The translations under genes and the position numbers were made by a program. The notes beneath the pieces were generated by a model. It did no database searches. It was given only the letters and a program-made list of their open reading frames with translations, and had not been told where the DNA came from. 10,548 bases of DNA from Candidatus Colwelliibacteriota bacterium (lineage in GTDB: Bacteria; Patescibacteriota; Minisyncoccia; UBA6257; Colwellbacteraceae). Shown piece after piece: positions 1 through 5,998 of this stretch (position 1 is the first letter of the stretch; each line of letters begins with the position of its first letter). The stretch is taken from assembly GCA_016178255.1 (NCBI GenBank), contig JACOTQ010000019.1, positions 1-10,548 of the forward strand. The letters are read 5' to 3'.

Positions 1-147
1 ACCTCCAAGAATGCCATACCTAAAAGAGAGGCTTCAATTACGCAGAGCGGCATTGATAAGTCCCAGCGGGAGATTAAAGAACGCTACGAAATAATAAGAC
101 GCGTGACCGGCGCGAAAGAAATCGCGAGACGCGTTGATTACAGATAG
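1..147 (+). CDS. C-terminal end of an unrecognised protein (partial)
   Basis: Frame 1 is open from the window edge to a TAG at 145-147, giving the last 48 residues of a protein whose start lies outside. The tail is strongly charged and looks helical, with a run of Lys/Arg/Glu around EIKERYEIIRRVTG and the end IARRVDYR. I do not recognise the family. In many Patescibacteria a small PrgI-like membrane protein sits just before a VirB4-like ATPase, so this could be its cytoplasmic tail, but nothing visible here proves that. The following gene has its own -10 box 31 bases after this stop, so the two need not share one transcript. Confidence 0.5.
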   Translation, partial: TSKNAIPKREASITQSGIDKSQREIKERYEIIRRVTGAKEIARRVDYR

Positions 148-178
148 CGACTGGTTTCGGAATTTATCATTTAAGGCC

Positions 179-184
179 TATAAT
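179..184 (+). promoter_or_regulatory. -10 box of the virB4-like gene, predicting a leaderless mRNA
   Basis: A perfect TATAAT lies exactly 6 bases before the ATG at 191. Transcription normally starts about 7 bases after the -10 box, which falls on the A of the ATG. No clear -35 is present at 16-18 bases (TTCGGA at 156-161 is weak), and there is no Shine-Dalgarno sequence. Confidence 0.5.
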
Positions 185-190
185 TAAACT

Positions 191-2158
191 ATGGCCGAAA
201 ACCTTGCGGGCAAAGTTCAGGAATTCGTAAAGATAAAGGACATCAAAGAAGGCATAGTCGTTTTGAAAAACGGCGGCCTGCGGCGAATCGTTTTGGTTGA
301 CGGTCTAAATTTTGACCTGAAATCCGAAGAAGAACAAAACATTATTACTTACGCCTATCAGAATTTCCTGAATTCTCTGGATTTTTCAATTCAGATTAAT
401 ATCCATTCCCGAAAGCTGAACGTTGATGACTACCTAAAGAAACTGGAAGAGAGGAAAGCCGGCGAGTCGAGCGAGCTCCTGAAAACCCAGATTGGCGAAT
501 ATCTGGAGTTCGTGCGGTCATTCGTGGAAACGAACGCGGTTATGAATAAAACATTCTTCGTTGTCGTCCCCTACGACCCTGTCTCCATCCCGACAAAAAG
601 TTCTCTTTTGGCGAACATTTTCGGCGGCACCGGCAAGAACCAAGCATCGGAAAAAAGTTCCGAAATATCTCCCAGCCACCGAGAACAACTCCATCAAAGG
701 GTGGAGCAGGTGGTAACCGGCTTAAGGCAGGTTGGTTTGCGCGCCGTTAGCTTGGAAGACCCTGAACTGCTTGAGCTGTTCTACAATTTCTATAATCCGG
801 AGGCAATTGAGAAGAAAGAGATTAAGGCCGGCGCCGAGGGAGCCGCTTCAAAAATCGAAGATATTATTGCGCCCCCTTCAATCGAGGTCGCTCCAAACCA
901 CTTAAAGCTTGGCAATAAACTCGCAAAAACGCTCTTCGTTTTCAATTACCCTCGTTACCTATCAAGCGGATGGTTCTCGCCTATTATTAATCTTCCTGAA
1001 CTATCGGACGTTTCATTGTTCATCAGTCCGGTGGACACCGGAATCGCTTTGAGAAACCTAAGGAGAAAGTCCGCGCAGCTACAATCCCAGATATCCGAAG
1101 CCCAAGGGAAGGGCTTGGTCCGAGACCCGGTTTTAGAAACAGCCATCCAAGACGTTGAATCGCTACGCGATTCCCTCCAGCAGGCCACGGAGAAACTATT
1201 CAATGTCGGAATTTATATGACCATCTACGCCGATTCGGAGAAGGAGTTGGGACGATTAGAATCAGAAGTTGTCAACCTATTGGACAGCAAGTTAATAAAC
1301 ATAAAACCGGCTAATTTTGAACAGTTGAAAGCCCTAAACAGCGTTCTACCTGTCTGTCAGGACGAAATGGGCGTATACTCACCCCTCAATTCCGGACCGG
1401 TCTCGTCTTTCTTTCCATTTGTGTCGCTCGACCTCACCTCCGAGGATGGAATTCTCTACGGAATAAACCGCCACAATAATACTTTGATTGTTTTTGACAG
1501 ATTTTCATTGGAGAACGCCAATATGGTTGTCTTCGCCAAAGCCGGCGCCGGCAAGTCGTACGCCACCAAACTCGAAGTTATAAGGTCGCTCATGATAGAA
1601 ACGGACGTAATAATAATTGACCCGGAGAACGAGTATCAAGCGCTCGCCGAATCAGTTGGCGGTAGTATTTTCAAGATTTCTCTTGACTCCTCGAATCACG
1701 TGAATCCCTTCGATATACCGATAATTCCGAATGACGAGGAACCAGGCGAAGTCTTGAAGTCCCACATAGTGACCCTAACCGGCCTCGTTAAACTGATGCT
1801 GGGCAAAATAAAACCGGCCGAAGAGGCTCTGCTTGACCGGGCGATAACGGAAACCTACGCGTCGCGGGACATAATCCCGGGAAAGGATTTTTCTAAAACA
1901 CCGCCGCCTGTTTTGGAAGATTTAGAAACAGTTTTAAGAGGACTGGACGGTGGCAAAGAAATGGCCGAAAGGCTTTATCGGTTCACTAAAGGTAGTTACG
2001 CGGGTTTTGCTAATATGCCAACGAACGTGAACATCGCTAACCGCCTTATCGTTTTTTCAATCAGAGACCTTGAAGACGAGTTAAGACCCATAGCAATGTA
2101 TGGGGGTCAGCTTACGGCCGACCTATCATTACTAATTCTTCCTTACAGCTTTTGTTAA
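191..2158 (+). CDS. VirB4-like type IV secretion ATPase, 5' part (broken by internal deletion)
   Basis: This encodes the main part of a VirB4/TraC-family ATPase, which powers substrate or pilin movement in type IV secretion-like machines at the inner face of the membrane. Residues 1-430 fit the N-terminal VirB4 domain, including a helical stretch at about 285-340. The Walker A motif is AKAGAGKS at 449-456, followed by the family motif IIIDPENEYQAL at about 474-485, and RLIVFSIRDLEDELRPIAMY ends at 637. After Y637 (codon 2099-2101) similarity stops, and the frame runs 18 unrelated residues to a TAA. The expected next segment of roughly 60 residues, carrying Walker B (VVDEA-type) and later ATPase motifs, is absent. 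The last part of the protein resumes in another frame from about 2107. As written the gene cannot make a working ATPase. Either the assembly lost about 190 bases or this is a pseudogene. The family call is confident. Confidence 0.85.
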   Translation: MAENLAGKVQEFVKIKDIKEGIVVLKNGGLRRIVLVDGLNFDLKSEEEQNIITYAYQNFLNSLDFSIQINIHSRKLNVDDYLKKLEERKAGESSELLKTQIGEYLEFVRSFVETNAVMNKTFFVVVPYDPVSIPTKSSLLANIFGGTGKNQASEKSSEISPSHREQLHQRVEQVVTGLRQVGLRAVSLEDPELLELFYNFYNPEAIEKKEIKAGAEGAASKIEDIIAPPSIEVAPNHLKLGNKLAKTLFVFNYPRYLSSGWFSPIINLPELSDVSLFISPVDTGIALRNLRRKSAQLQSQISEAQGKGLVRDPVLETAIQDVESLRDSLQQATEKLFNVGIYMTIYADSEKELGRLESEVVNLLDSKLINIKPANFEQLKALNSVLPVCQDEMGVYSPLNSGPVSSFFPFVSLDLTSEDGILYGINRHNNTLIVFDRFSLENANMVVFAKAGAGKSYATKLEVIRSLMIETDVIIIDPENEYQALAESVGGSIFKISLDSSNHVNPFDIPIIPNDEEPGEVLKSHIVTLTGLVKLMLGKIKPAEEALLDRAITETYASRDIIPGKDFSKTPPPVLEDLETVLRGLDGGKEMAERLYRFTKGSYAGFANMPTNVNIANRLIVFSIRDLEDELRPIAMYGGQLTADLSLLILPYSFC

Positions 2159-2370
2159 AGCAGGCGCCAGCCACGATTGACGTCACAGCCAAAGCTTTCA
2201 ACCTAACGGACGTCGAGAAGAACTATTTACTTGAAGCCGACATCGGACAGGGTCTCTTCATAGCCGGCCTAAAAAGGGCGGCCATTCAAATCGTCCCGTC
2301 TTATTTCGAAGACAAACTCATAACCACTAACCCGAAACAGATATTGGAAAGTGGGCAGGGGGAGTTGTAG
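2107..2370 (+). CDS. VirB4-like ATPase, C-terminal fragment in a shifted frame
   Basis: From about 2107 the frame opposite to the upstream fragment reads SAYGRPIITNSSLQLLLKQA, the conserved VirB4 segment just before the C-terminal helices. It continues through FNLTDVEKNYLLEADIGQG and ends with ITTNPKQILESGQGEL and TAG at 2368-2370. No believable independent start precedes it; the first start-like codon in this frame is a TTG at 2152, which lies inside the conserved block. It is therefore the 3' end of the gene starting at 191, separated by a deletion whose length is 1 modulo 3. It lies 14 bases before the pilin-like gene, consistent with one secretion gene cluster. Confidence 0.8.
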   Translation, partial: SAYGRPIITNSSLQLLLKQAPATIDVTAKAFNLTDVEKNYLLEADIGQGLFIAGLKRAAIQIVPSYFEDKLITTNPKQILESGQGEL

Positions 2371-2384
2371 TATTATAAATATGC

Positions 2385-2693
2385 ATGATTAATGTTGTTT
2401 TAGCCGAAGAAAAGGCCCCAGATTTAGTTAAAGCAATCTCTGGCATCGACCTCGGCGGCGGTTTTAGTATAAATAATATTTTCGGATGGGCAATCGGCAT
2501 CGGCGGCATCGCGGCTTTGGGAATAATAATATTCGGCGGAATATTGTATATCGCTTCCGCCGGGAACTCTTCGAAACAAGAGGATGCCAAAGATTGGATT
2601 AAGGCCGCCGTATACGGCCTGCTGCTTCTCGCCGCCGGTTACTTAATACTCAATACGGTTAATCCGCGCATACTTCAATCTATAAGCACTTAA
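2385..2693 (+). CDS. Two-helix pilin-like protein (type IV secretion pilin family)
   Basis: This is a 102-residue membrane protein. A short N-terminal stretch (1-30) is followed by a Gly/Ile-rich transmembrane helix at about 31-57, a small polar loop (SAGNSSKQEDAKDW, 58-71) and a second helix at about 73-91. It closes with LILNTVNPRIL, where the Asn-Pro is typical of this family. The architecture matches VirB2/TrbC-like pilins, in particular the T4SS_pilin group common in Patescibacteria. There is no classical cleavable signal peptide. The nearby ATG at 2381 is out of frame and stops after three codons, so 2385 is the start. A TATTAT at 2371-2376 ends 8 bases before it, a possible -10 box giving a near-leaderless mRNA. 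The gene directly follows the VirB4-like ATPase. Its stop abuts the stop of jag on the other strand. Confidence 0.8.
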   Translation: MINVVLAEEKAPDLVKAISGIDLGGGFSINNIFGWAIGIGGIAALGIIIFGGILYIASAGNSSKQEDAKDWIKAAVYGLLLLAAGYLILNTVNPRILQSIST

Positions 2694-3125
2694 TTAAGAA
2701 ATAATCTTCACTACAACGTAACGGTTTTTCCCAACTCCCACGCTTTCCGTAGCAACGTCAGGCCTCATCGATAATTCAGTGTGTATCAATCGCCTTTCGT
2801 AGGCATTCATGGGCGGCAAAGGCACCAGCTCTTTAGTCGCCACAGCCCGCCTTGCGGCAGCCTTTGCTAACTCGACTATCAGTCTCTCCCTTTCTTTACG
2901 ATAGTTGTTTATATCAACAACAATCGGCGCCTCGCCCTGCTTCTTAGCAATAAGCCTTGAAATCCTGTTTATGTTCAAAACTAAATTAGGCAATCTTTGG
3001 GGCGTAAGTAACGCATCATCCACGCTCAAGTAGATTGCTCTTTTGTTAGAATCAACATCTAACTGAAATTTATCAAATCCCATTAATTCAAATATTTTAC
3101 TTATCTGCTGTTTTATAACTTCCAT
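2694..3125 (-). CDS. jag: Jag/KhpB-like R3H-domain RNA-binding protein with degenerate KH domain
   Basis: This 143-residue protein belongs to the Jag (SpoIIIJ-associated, KhpB) family, RNA-binding proteins usually encoded next to yidC. The R3H domain is clear at about 76-143: RERLIVELA, LPPMNAYERRLIHTEL with R111 and H115 forming the R-xxx-H signature, then SMRPDVATESVG. Residues 27-72 occupy the KH position, but the usual GxxG loop is replaced by LLTPQRLPN (39-47), so canonical KH-type RNA gripping looks lost. The N-terminal Jag_N domain of Firmicutes proteins is missing, as is usual in reduced genomes. Its start lies inside yidC (29-base overlap), implying translational coupling as the last gene of the rpmH operon. 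Its TAA directly abuts the TAA of the convergent pilin gene. Confidence 0.85.
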   Translation of the reverse strand: MEVIKQQISKIFELMGFDKFQLDVDSNKRAIYLSVDDALLTPQRLPNLVLNINRISRLIAKKQGEAPIVVDINNYRKERERLIVELAKAAARRAVATKELVPLPPMNAYERRLIHTELSMRPDVATESVGVGKNRYVVVKIIS

Positions 3126-3834
3126 TGCTAAACATTCTGTTTACTATGATTTGCTGGATTATAGAGAATCCAGTGGTTATTAGCCAGTAAAGAGCGATTG
3201 CCGCCGGAACATTGAATAAAATAATCGCGGTGAAGGCGGGCATAACATAAATCATGTTCCTGCCTATCTTTTCAGCCTCATTTGGCGAATATCCCGGCTT
3301 GGGCTTAGGCAAAGATAGCTTTCCTTGTAGGTATTGAGCTCCGGCCGCAAGGGCTATTAACACATAGCTGGTTTTGGTTAAGTTAACTAAGCTAAAGAGG
3401 GTGTCGCTTATGTTTTCCGGCCGCCGCACAAAGGGGTAGAGCATCTGGAGAGAGCTTTCGCTAAACCCGTTTACATCAAAACCGCTTATGAAGACTCTGT
3501 AAATCGCGAAGAGGATTGGCAGTTGCACCAAAAGCAAAAGTATCGGCGTCAAGGGATTTGCTTTGTTGCGCCCATAAAGTTCTAAGATTGCCTTTGTTTG
3601 AGTTTCTTTATCGTCTTTATGTTCCTCCTGAATCTTTTTTATATGCGGTTGGAGTTCTTGAGTCAGGCGCTGGTGCTTCGCTGTCTTATGGAAAAGGGGA
3701 AACAGAGCTATTCTAATGAGAATTGTAAGAAAAATAATCGACAATCCCAAGTCCTGGATGGCTACGGAGTTGTAAAGAAAGACTAATCCGTTGAAAAGCG
3801 GGCGGTAAAGAATTTCATTATACAAGAAGGACAT
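3097..3834 (-). CDS. yidC: YidC/Oxa1-family membrane protein insertase
   Basis: This 245-residue insertase places membrane proteins into the cytoplasmic membrane, alone or with SecYEG. It has the short form without the large periplasmic domain of E. coli YidC. The segment LSIIFLTILIRIALFPLFHK (31-50) contains the conserved groove arginine (R41). It is followed by a charged cytoplasmic hairpin (about 52-90, LQPHIKKIQEEHKDD) and hydrophobic segments at about 94-116, 149-168 and 195-227. The last two are linked by KPKPGYSPNEAEKIGRNMIY. No lipobox or cleavable signal is seen. The gene overlaps rnpA by 17 bases and jag by 29 bases, so the operon is strongly compacted. No Shine-Dalgarno precedes the ATG. 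The protein appears complete. Confidence 0.95.
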   Translation of the reverse strand: MSFLYNEILYRPLFNGLVFLYNSVAIQDLGLSIIFLTILIRIALFPLFHKTAKHQRLTQELQPHIKKIQEEHKDDKETQTKAILELYGRNKANPLTPILLLLVQLPILFAIYRVFISGFDVNGFSESSLQMLYPFVRRPENISDTLFSLVNLTKTSYVLIALAAGAQYLQGKLSLPKPKPGYSPNEAEKIGRNMIYVMPAFTAIILFNVPAAIALYWLITTGFSIIQQIIVNRMFSNGSYKTADK

Positions 3835-4147
3835 ATTTTTCTAATTTAGCTTTGAGGTCACGTCTCGCAAGCTTCATAATAGTGGGTTTGAGAACTATTA
3901 GCAAATCTTGGGGGTTGCTTCTTTTTTCGGAAAATCCCGAGGATAATCCGAAAGAGTCAAAAAATGTCCTGCGCAGTTTATTCCTTTGGACCGCAGATTT
4001 CGAAACGTGTTTACCAACAAGCACGCCCAACCTGTTACTATGCAAGCCGTTAGGAACCGTCTTAATGGTTATATACCTATCTTGAAAAGCTGTTCCGGCA
4101 TCTCTGGGAAAAAGATTAATCGGCAACCTGTATTTCTTTGAGAGCAT
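3818..4147 (-). CDS. rnpA: Ribonuclease P protein component
   Basis: RnpA is the small basic protein that binds the catalytic RNase P RNA and helps it remove the 5' leader from tRNA precursors. The 109-residue product has the expected N-terminal region (MLSKKYRLPI), a central strand with RLGVLVGKHVSKSAVQRNKL (39-58), and the conserved basic RNR-type helix RNKLRRTFFDSF (55-66). It ends with a strand and helix (DLLIVLKPTI, 81-90). Length and order match the family. It starts 15 bases after the rpmH stop and overlaps the start of yidC by 17 bases, the classical rpmH-rnpA-yidC order. The RNase P RNA gene itself is not in this window. Confidence 0.93.
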   Translation of the reverse strand: MLSKKYRLPINLFPRDAGTAFQDRYITIKTVPNGLHSNRLGVLVGKHVSKSAVQRNKLRRTFFDSFGLSSGFSEKRSNPQDLLIVLKPTIMKLARRDLKAKLEKYVLLV

Positions 4148-4162
4148 TATCGCCTGCCGTTA

Positions 4163-4297
4163 CTACAAAGCCACGCGCTTGCGTCCTTTTGCTCTGCGCC
4201 TGGCAACAACCCTCCTGCCGCCAGGACTTCTTTTCCTTTTAAGGAAACCGTGGGTCCTCGCTCTTTTTCTCTTCTTAGGACTATAAGTTGTGGACAT
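4163..4297 (-). CDS. rpmH: 50S ribosomal protein L34
   Basis: This is a 44-residue, extremely basic protein. It begins [20 protein letters not shown] and ends in [16 protein letters not shown] followed by VAL and TAG. This is the L34 pattern of an aromatic-x-P-K motif, KRKRxRxHGF, and a C-terminal RRAKGRKR. L34 is a small protein of the large ribosomal subunit. It is the first gene of the operon rpmH-rnpA-yidC-jag and diverges from dnaA, as in many bacteria. A near-consensus promoter places its -10 box only 6 bases before the ATG, so its mRNA is probably leaderless. Confidence 0.95.
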   Translation of the reverse strand: MSTTYSPKKRKRARTHGFLKRKRSPGGRRVVARRRAKGRKRVAL

Positions 4298-4303
4298 GAT
4301 GGA

Positions 4304-4333
4304 ATTATACGCAATTTGGTGCCACTATTTCAA
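4304..4333 (-). promoter_or_regulatory. rpmH operon promoter (leaderless geometry)
   Basis: On the minus strand a TTGAAA (4328-4333) is separated by 18 bases from a perfect TATAAT (4304-4309). The -10 ends 6 bases before the rpmH ATG (4297), so the expected start of transcription is the A of the ATG itself. The -10 box overlaps a one-mismatch DnaA box, TTATACGCA, at 4305-4313 on the plus strand, so DnaA binding could repress this promoter; that part is inference. Confidence 0.7.
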
Positions 4334-4338
4334 ACAAC

Positions 4339-4352
4339 GACTTCAAGAAGTC
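4339..4352. repeat. Perfect inverted repeat GACTTC-AA-GAAGTC, possible operator
   Basis: Two 6-base arms with a 2-base centre sit in the divergent rpmH/dnaA spacer, 5 bases upstream of the rpmH -35 and 52 bases upstream of the dnaA -35. An 8-base palindrome ATTCGAAT follows at 4356-4363 and runs into the DnaA box. The symmetry suits a dimeric regulator, but no regulator is identified. Confidence 0.35.
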
Positions 4353-4362
4353 ATGATTCGAA

Positions 4363-4371
4363 TTATCCACA
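4363..4371 (+). promoter_or_regulatory. Perfect DnaA box TTATCCACA
   Basis: This is an exact match to the consensus DnaA-binding nonamer. It lies 32 bases upstream of the dnaA -35 box and 29 bases upstream of the rpmH -35 box on the other strand. A second copy with one mismatch (TTATACGCA) is at 4305-4313. The placement suits autoregulation of dnaA, part of the replication origin, or both. Confidence 0.75.
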
Positions 4372-4403
4372 GTTCGTGAACAGCTTACTCGAAAATACCC
4401 CGT

Positions 4404-4432
4404 TTGACTGATTTGTCTCGCCAAACGATAAT
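4404..4432 (+). promoter_or_regulatory. dnaA promoter (leaderless geometry)
   Basis: TTGACT (4404-4409), a 17-base spacer and GATAAT (4427-4432) each match the sigma70-type consensus at five of six positions. The ATG at 4440 begins 8 bases after the -10 box, where transcription should start, so the mRNA is probably leaderless. This also decides the start codon: the in-frame ATG at 4431 lies inside the -10 box and the TTG at 4404 inside the -35. Confidence 0.6.
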
Positions 4433-4439
4433 GAGAGCA

Positions 4440-5804
4440 ATGGACAGCAATGAAGAACTTTGGCAATCCATATTATCCGGGATAGAACTCCAGGTCTCGA
4501 GAGCCAATTTTCTAACCTGGCTCAAGAACAGCCGCCTTGTTGAGAGCCATGACGAATCGATATTAGTGGCCCTTCCAAACCATTTTGCCAAAGAGTGGGT
4601 TCAGAGCAAGTACGACAAGATGATTCTGGGGGCCGTTAGAAATTTCAACACGTCCGTTAAGAAGGTTGAATACATAGTCGAGGGTGGATTAACCAAAAGC
4701 GCAGTTTCAAAGCAAGCGCATAGGCACGACATCAACAACAAACAACTTGTCATTGAAGAATTAAAAATCGATCCGGAAACAAATCTCAATCCGCGGTACA
4801 CCTTAAACTCTTTTGTCGTGGGTTCTTCAAACGAATTGGCCTATTCCGCCGCTTCGGCGATAATCCAAGACGTGGGGGTAAAATACAACCCCCTCTTTAT
4901 TTATGGCGGCGTGGGCTTGGGGAAAACCCACTTGATTCAAGGCATCGGAAATGAAATCAGGTCTTTCCATAAAAACAAGATAAAAGTGAAATACGTTACT
5001 TCCGAAAAGTTTACAAACGATGTTGTTTCGGCGATTCGTAACCGCAGGGTTGAAGATATGAAAAGCAGTTACCGTGAAGTTGATGTCCTTATAATTGATG
5101 ATATCCAGTTTATAGGCGGCAAAGAAAAAACAGAGGAAGAATTCTTTCATACTTTTAACGCCCTTTACGAAAACGGCAAGCAAATCATAATTTCCTCGGA
5201 TCGACCACCTAGGTCCCTGCCGGTTCTGGAGGAGCGCCTTCGCTCGCGATTTGAAGGAGGAATGATAGCCGACATAGGTTTCCCTGATTACGAAACGAGG
5301 GTGGCAATAATTAAAACGAAAATTCAAGAGAGGGGAACGTCTATTGATGATGCAATTGTCGACTTAATAGCCAAGAAGATACAGAGAAATATCAGGGAGG
5401 TTGAAGGAGTTTTGAATAAGTTGGTTTTCTATCAAAATAATTACCAAAAACAGCTTAATCAGGTTCAAATAGAAAAGATTATTTCTGACCTCATGGACAA
5501 ATCACGCTTAAACGTAAATCCCAATCAGGTCATAAAAGCCGTGGCTGGCTTTTTCGAGATACCAGCGGGAGAACTGACCGGTCGGTCCAGAAACAAAGAA
5601 TTTATCGAACCGAGGCAAATAACAATGTACCTGCTAAGAGAAATGTTGAGTATGTCGTACCCTGATATAGCAAGCAAAATTGGCAAAAGAGACCACACCA
5701 CGGCCATATATGCTTGCAAGAAAATTAACGGGGGCATTCAGAAAAACCCAAATCTTAGTGAGAAGCTCATCACTATTAAAGATTTGGTTAATAAGTCGGT
5801 ATAA
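4440..5804 (+). CDS. dnaA: Chromosomal replication initiator protein DnaA
   Basis: DnaA binds origin boxes as an ATP complex, melts the DNA and loads the helicase. The 454-residue product has all four domains. Domain I at about 1-80 begins MDSNEELWQSILSGIELQVS, a linker runs to about 115, and the AAA+ domain III follows. Domain III has Walker A GGVGLGKTH (156-164), Walker B VDVLIIDDIQF (214-224), sensor I ISSDRPP (251-257) and the box VII arginine region LEERLRSRFEGG. Domain IV (from about 356) carries the DNA-binding signature, with GRSRNKEF and KRDHTTAIYA (416-425). The start at 4440 was chosen because it gives the normal domain I beginning and follows the promoter by the right distance; longer starts at 4431 and 4404 fall within promoter elements. 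The gene looks intact and diverges from rpmH. Confidence 0.96.
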   Translation: MDSNEELWQSILSGIELQVSRANFLTWLKNSRLVESHDESILVALPNHFAKEWVQSKYDKMILGAVRNFNTSVKKVEYIVEGGLTKSAVSKQAHRHDINNKQLVIEELKIDPETNLNPRYTLNSFVVGSSNELAYSAASAIIQDVGVKYNPLFIYGGVGLGKTHLIQGIGNEIRSFHKNKIKVKYVTSEKFTNDVVSAIRNRRVEDMKSSYREVDVLIIDDIQFIGGKEKTEEEFFHTFNALYENGKQIIISSDRPPRSLPVLEERLRSRFEGGMIADIGFPDYETRVAIIKTKIQERGTSIDDAIVDLIAKKIQRNIREVEGVLNKLVFYQNNYQKQLNQVQIEKIISDLMDKSRLNVNPNQVIKAVAGFFEIPAGELTGRSRNKEFIEPRQITMYLLREMLSMSYPDIASKIGKRDHTTAIYACKKINGGIQKNPNLSEKLITIKDLVNKSV

Positions 5805-5998
5805 TATGTTGATAAACTGACAAAGTACCGTACCGGGAAGTAAGCTGATACAAAAATTATTCCAACTTATACAGAGTTTATTAAAACTCAGAAAGCCGAA
5901 ATAAACCAGGCGGAGTAAGCAAATTTCAAACTTATTAACTTAATTCACAATCATAACTACAACTAAATTAAATAAACTTATAGTTATATTATTAATAC
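5805..5998. other. Candidate oriC: AT-rich dnaA-dnaN spacer with near-consensus DnaA boxes
   Basis: The 194-base spacer holds three nonamers with one mismatch to TTATNCACA. They are TGTTGATAA at 5807-5815 (reverse orientation), TTATACAGA at 5867-5875 and TAATTCACA at 5941-5949. A small inverted repeat GAGTTT-atta-AAACTC occupies 5874-5889, and ATAACTA / TAGTTAT arms are at 5953-5959 and 5981-5987. The last 70 bases are almost entirely A and T and could serve as an unwinding element. No box here is perfect, whereas the rpmH-dnaA spacer has a perfect one, so the origin could be in either spacer or span both. Confidence 0.5.
5987..5992 (+). promoter_or_regulatory. Possible -10 box of dnaN
   Basis: TATTAT, one mismatch from TATAAT, ends 6 bases before the dnaN ATG, the same geometry as rpmH and the virB4-like gene. 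The surrounding sequence is so AT-rich that a chance match is quite possible, and no convincing -35 is present. Confidence 0.3.

Noticed and set aside
97..134. Direct repeat AGACGCGT at 97-104 and 127-134
   Set aside because: Both copies encode RRV in the same reading frame of the partial gene; 8 bases in coding sequence is not a supported repeat element.
191..2693. Integrative or conjugative element
   Set aside because: Only the ATPase and pilin are seen. There is no relaxase, integrase, tRNA target, flanking repeat or obvious compositional shift.
4301..4313. TTATACGCA counted as an independent functional DnaA box
   Set aside because: It has one mismatch and coincides with the rpmH TATAAT, which alone can explain the match; it is mentioned only as a possibility.
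4827..5327. 166-codon open frame on the minus strand inside dnaA
   Set aside because: It is antisense to the Walker A and Walker B region of an intact dnaA, has no promoter, and its translation shows no domain-like pattern.
5874..5889. Terminator for dnaA at the GAGTTT-atta-AAACTC hairpin
   Set aside because: The stem is short and AT-rich, and no T-run follows on the plus strand; it is better viewed as part of the AT-rich spacer.
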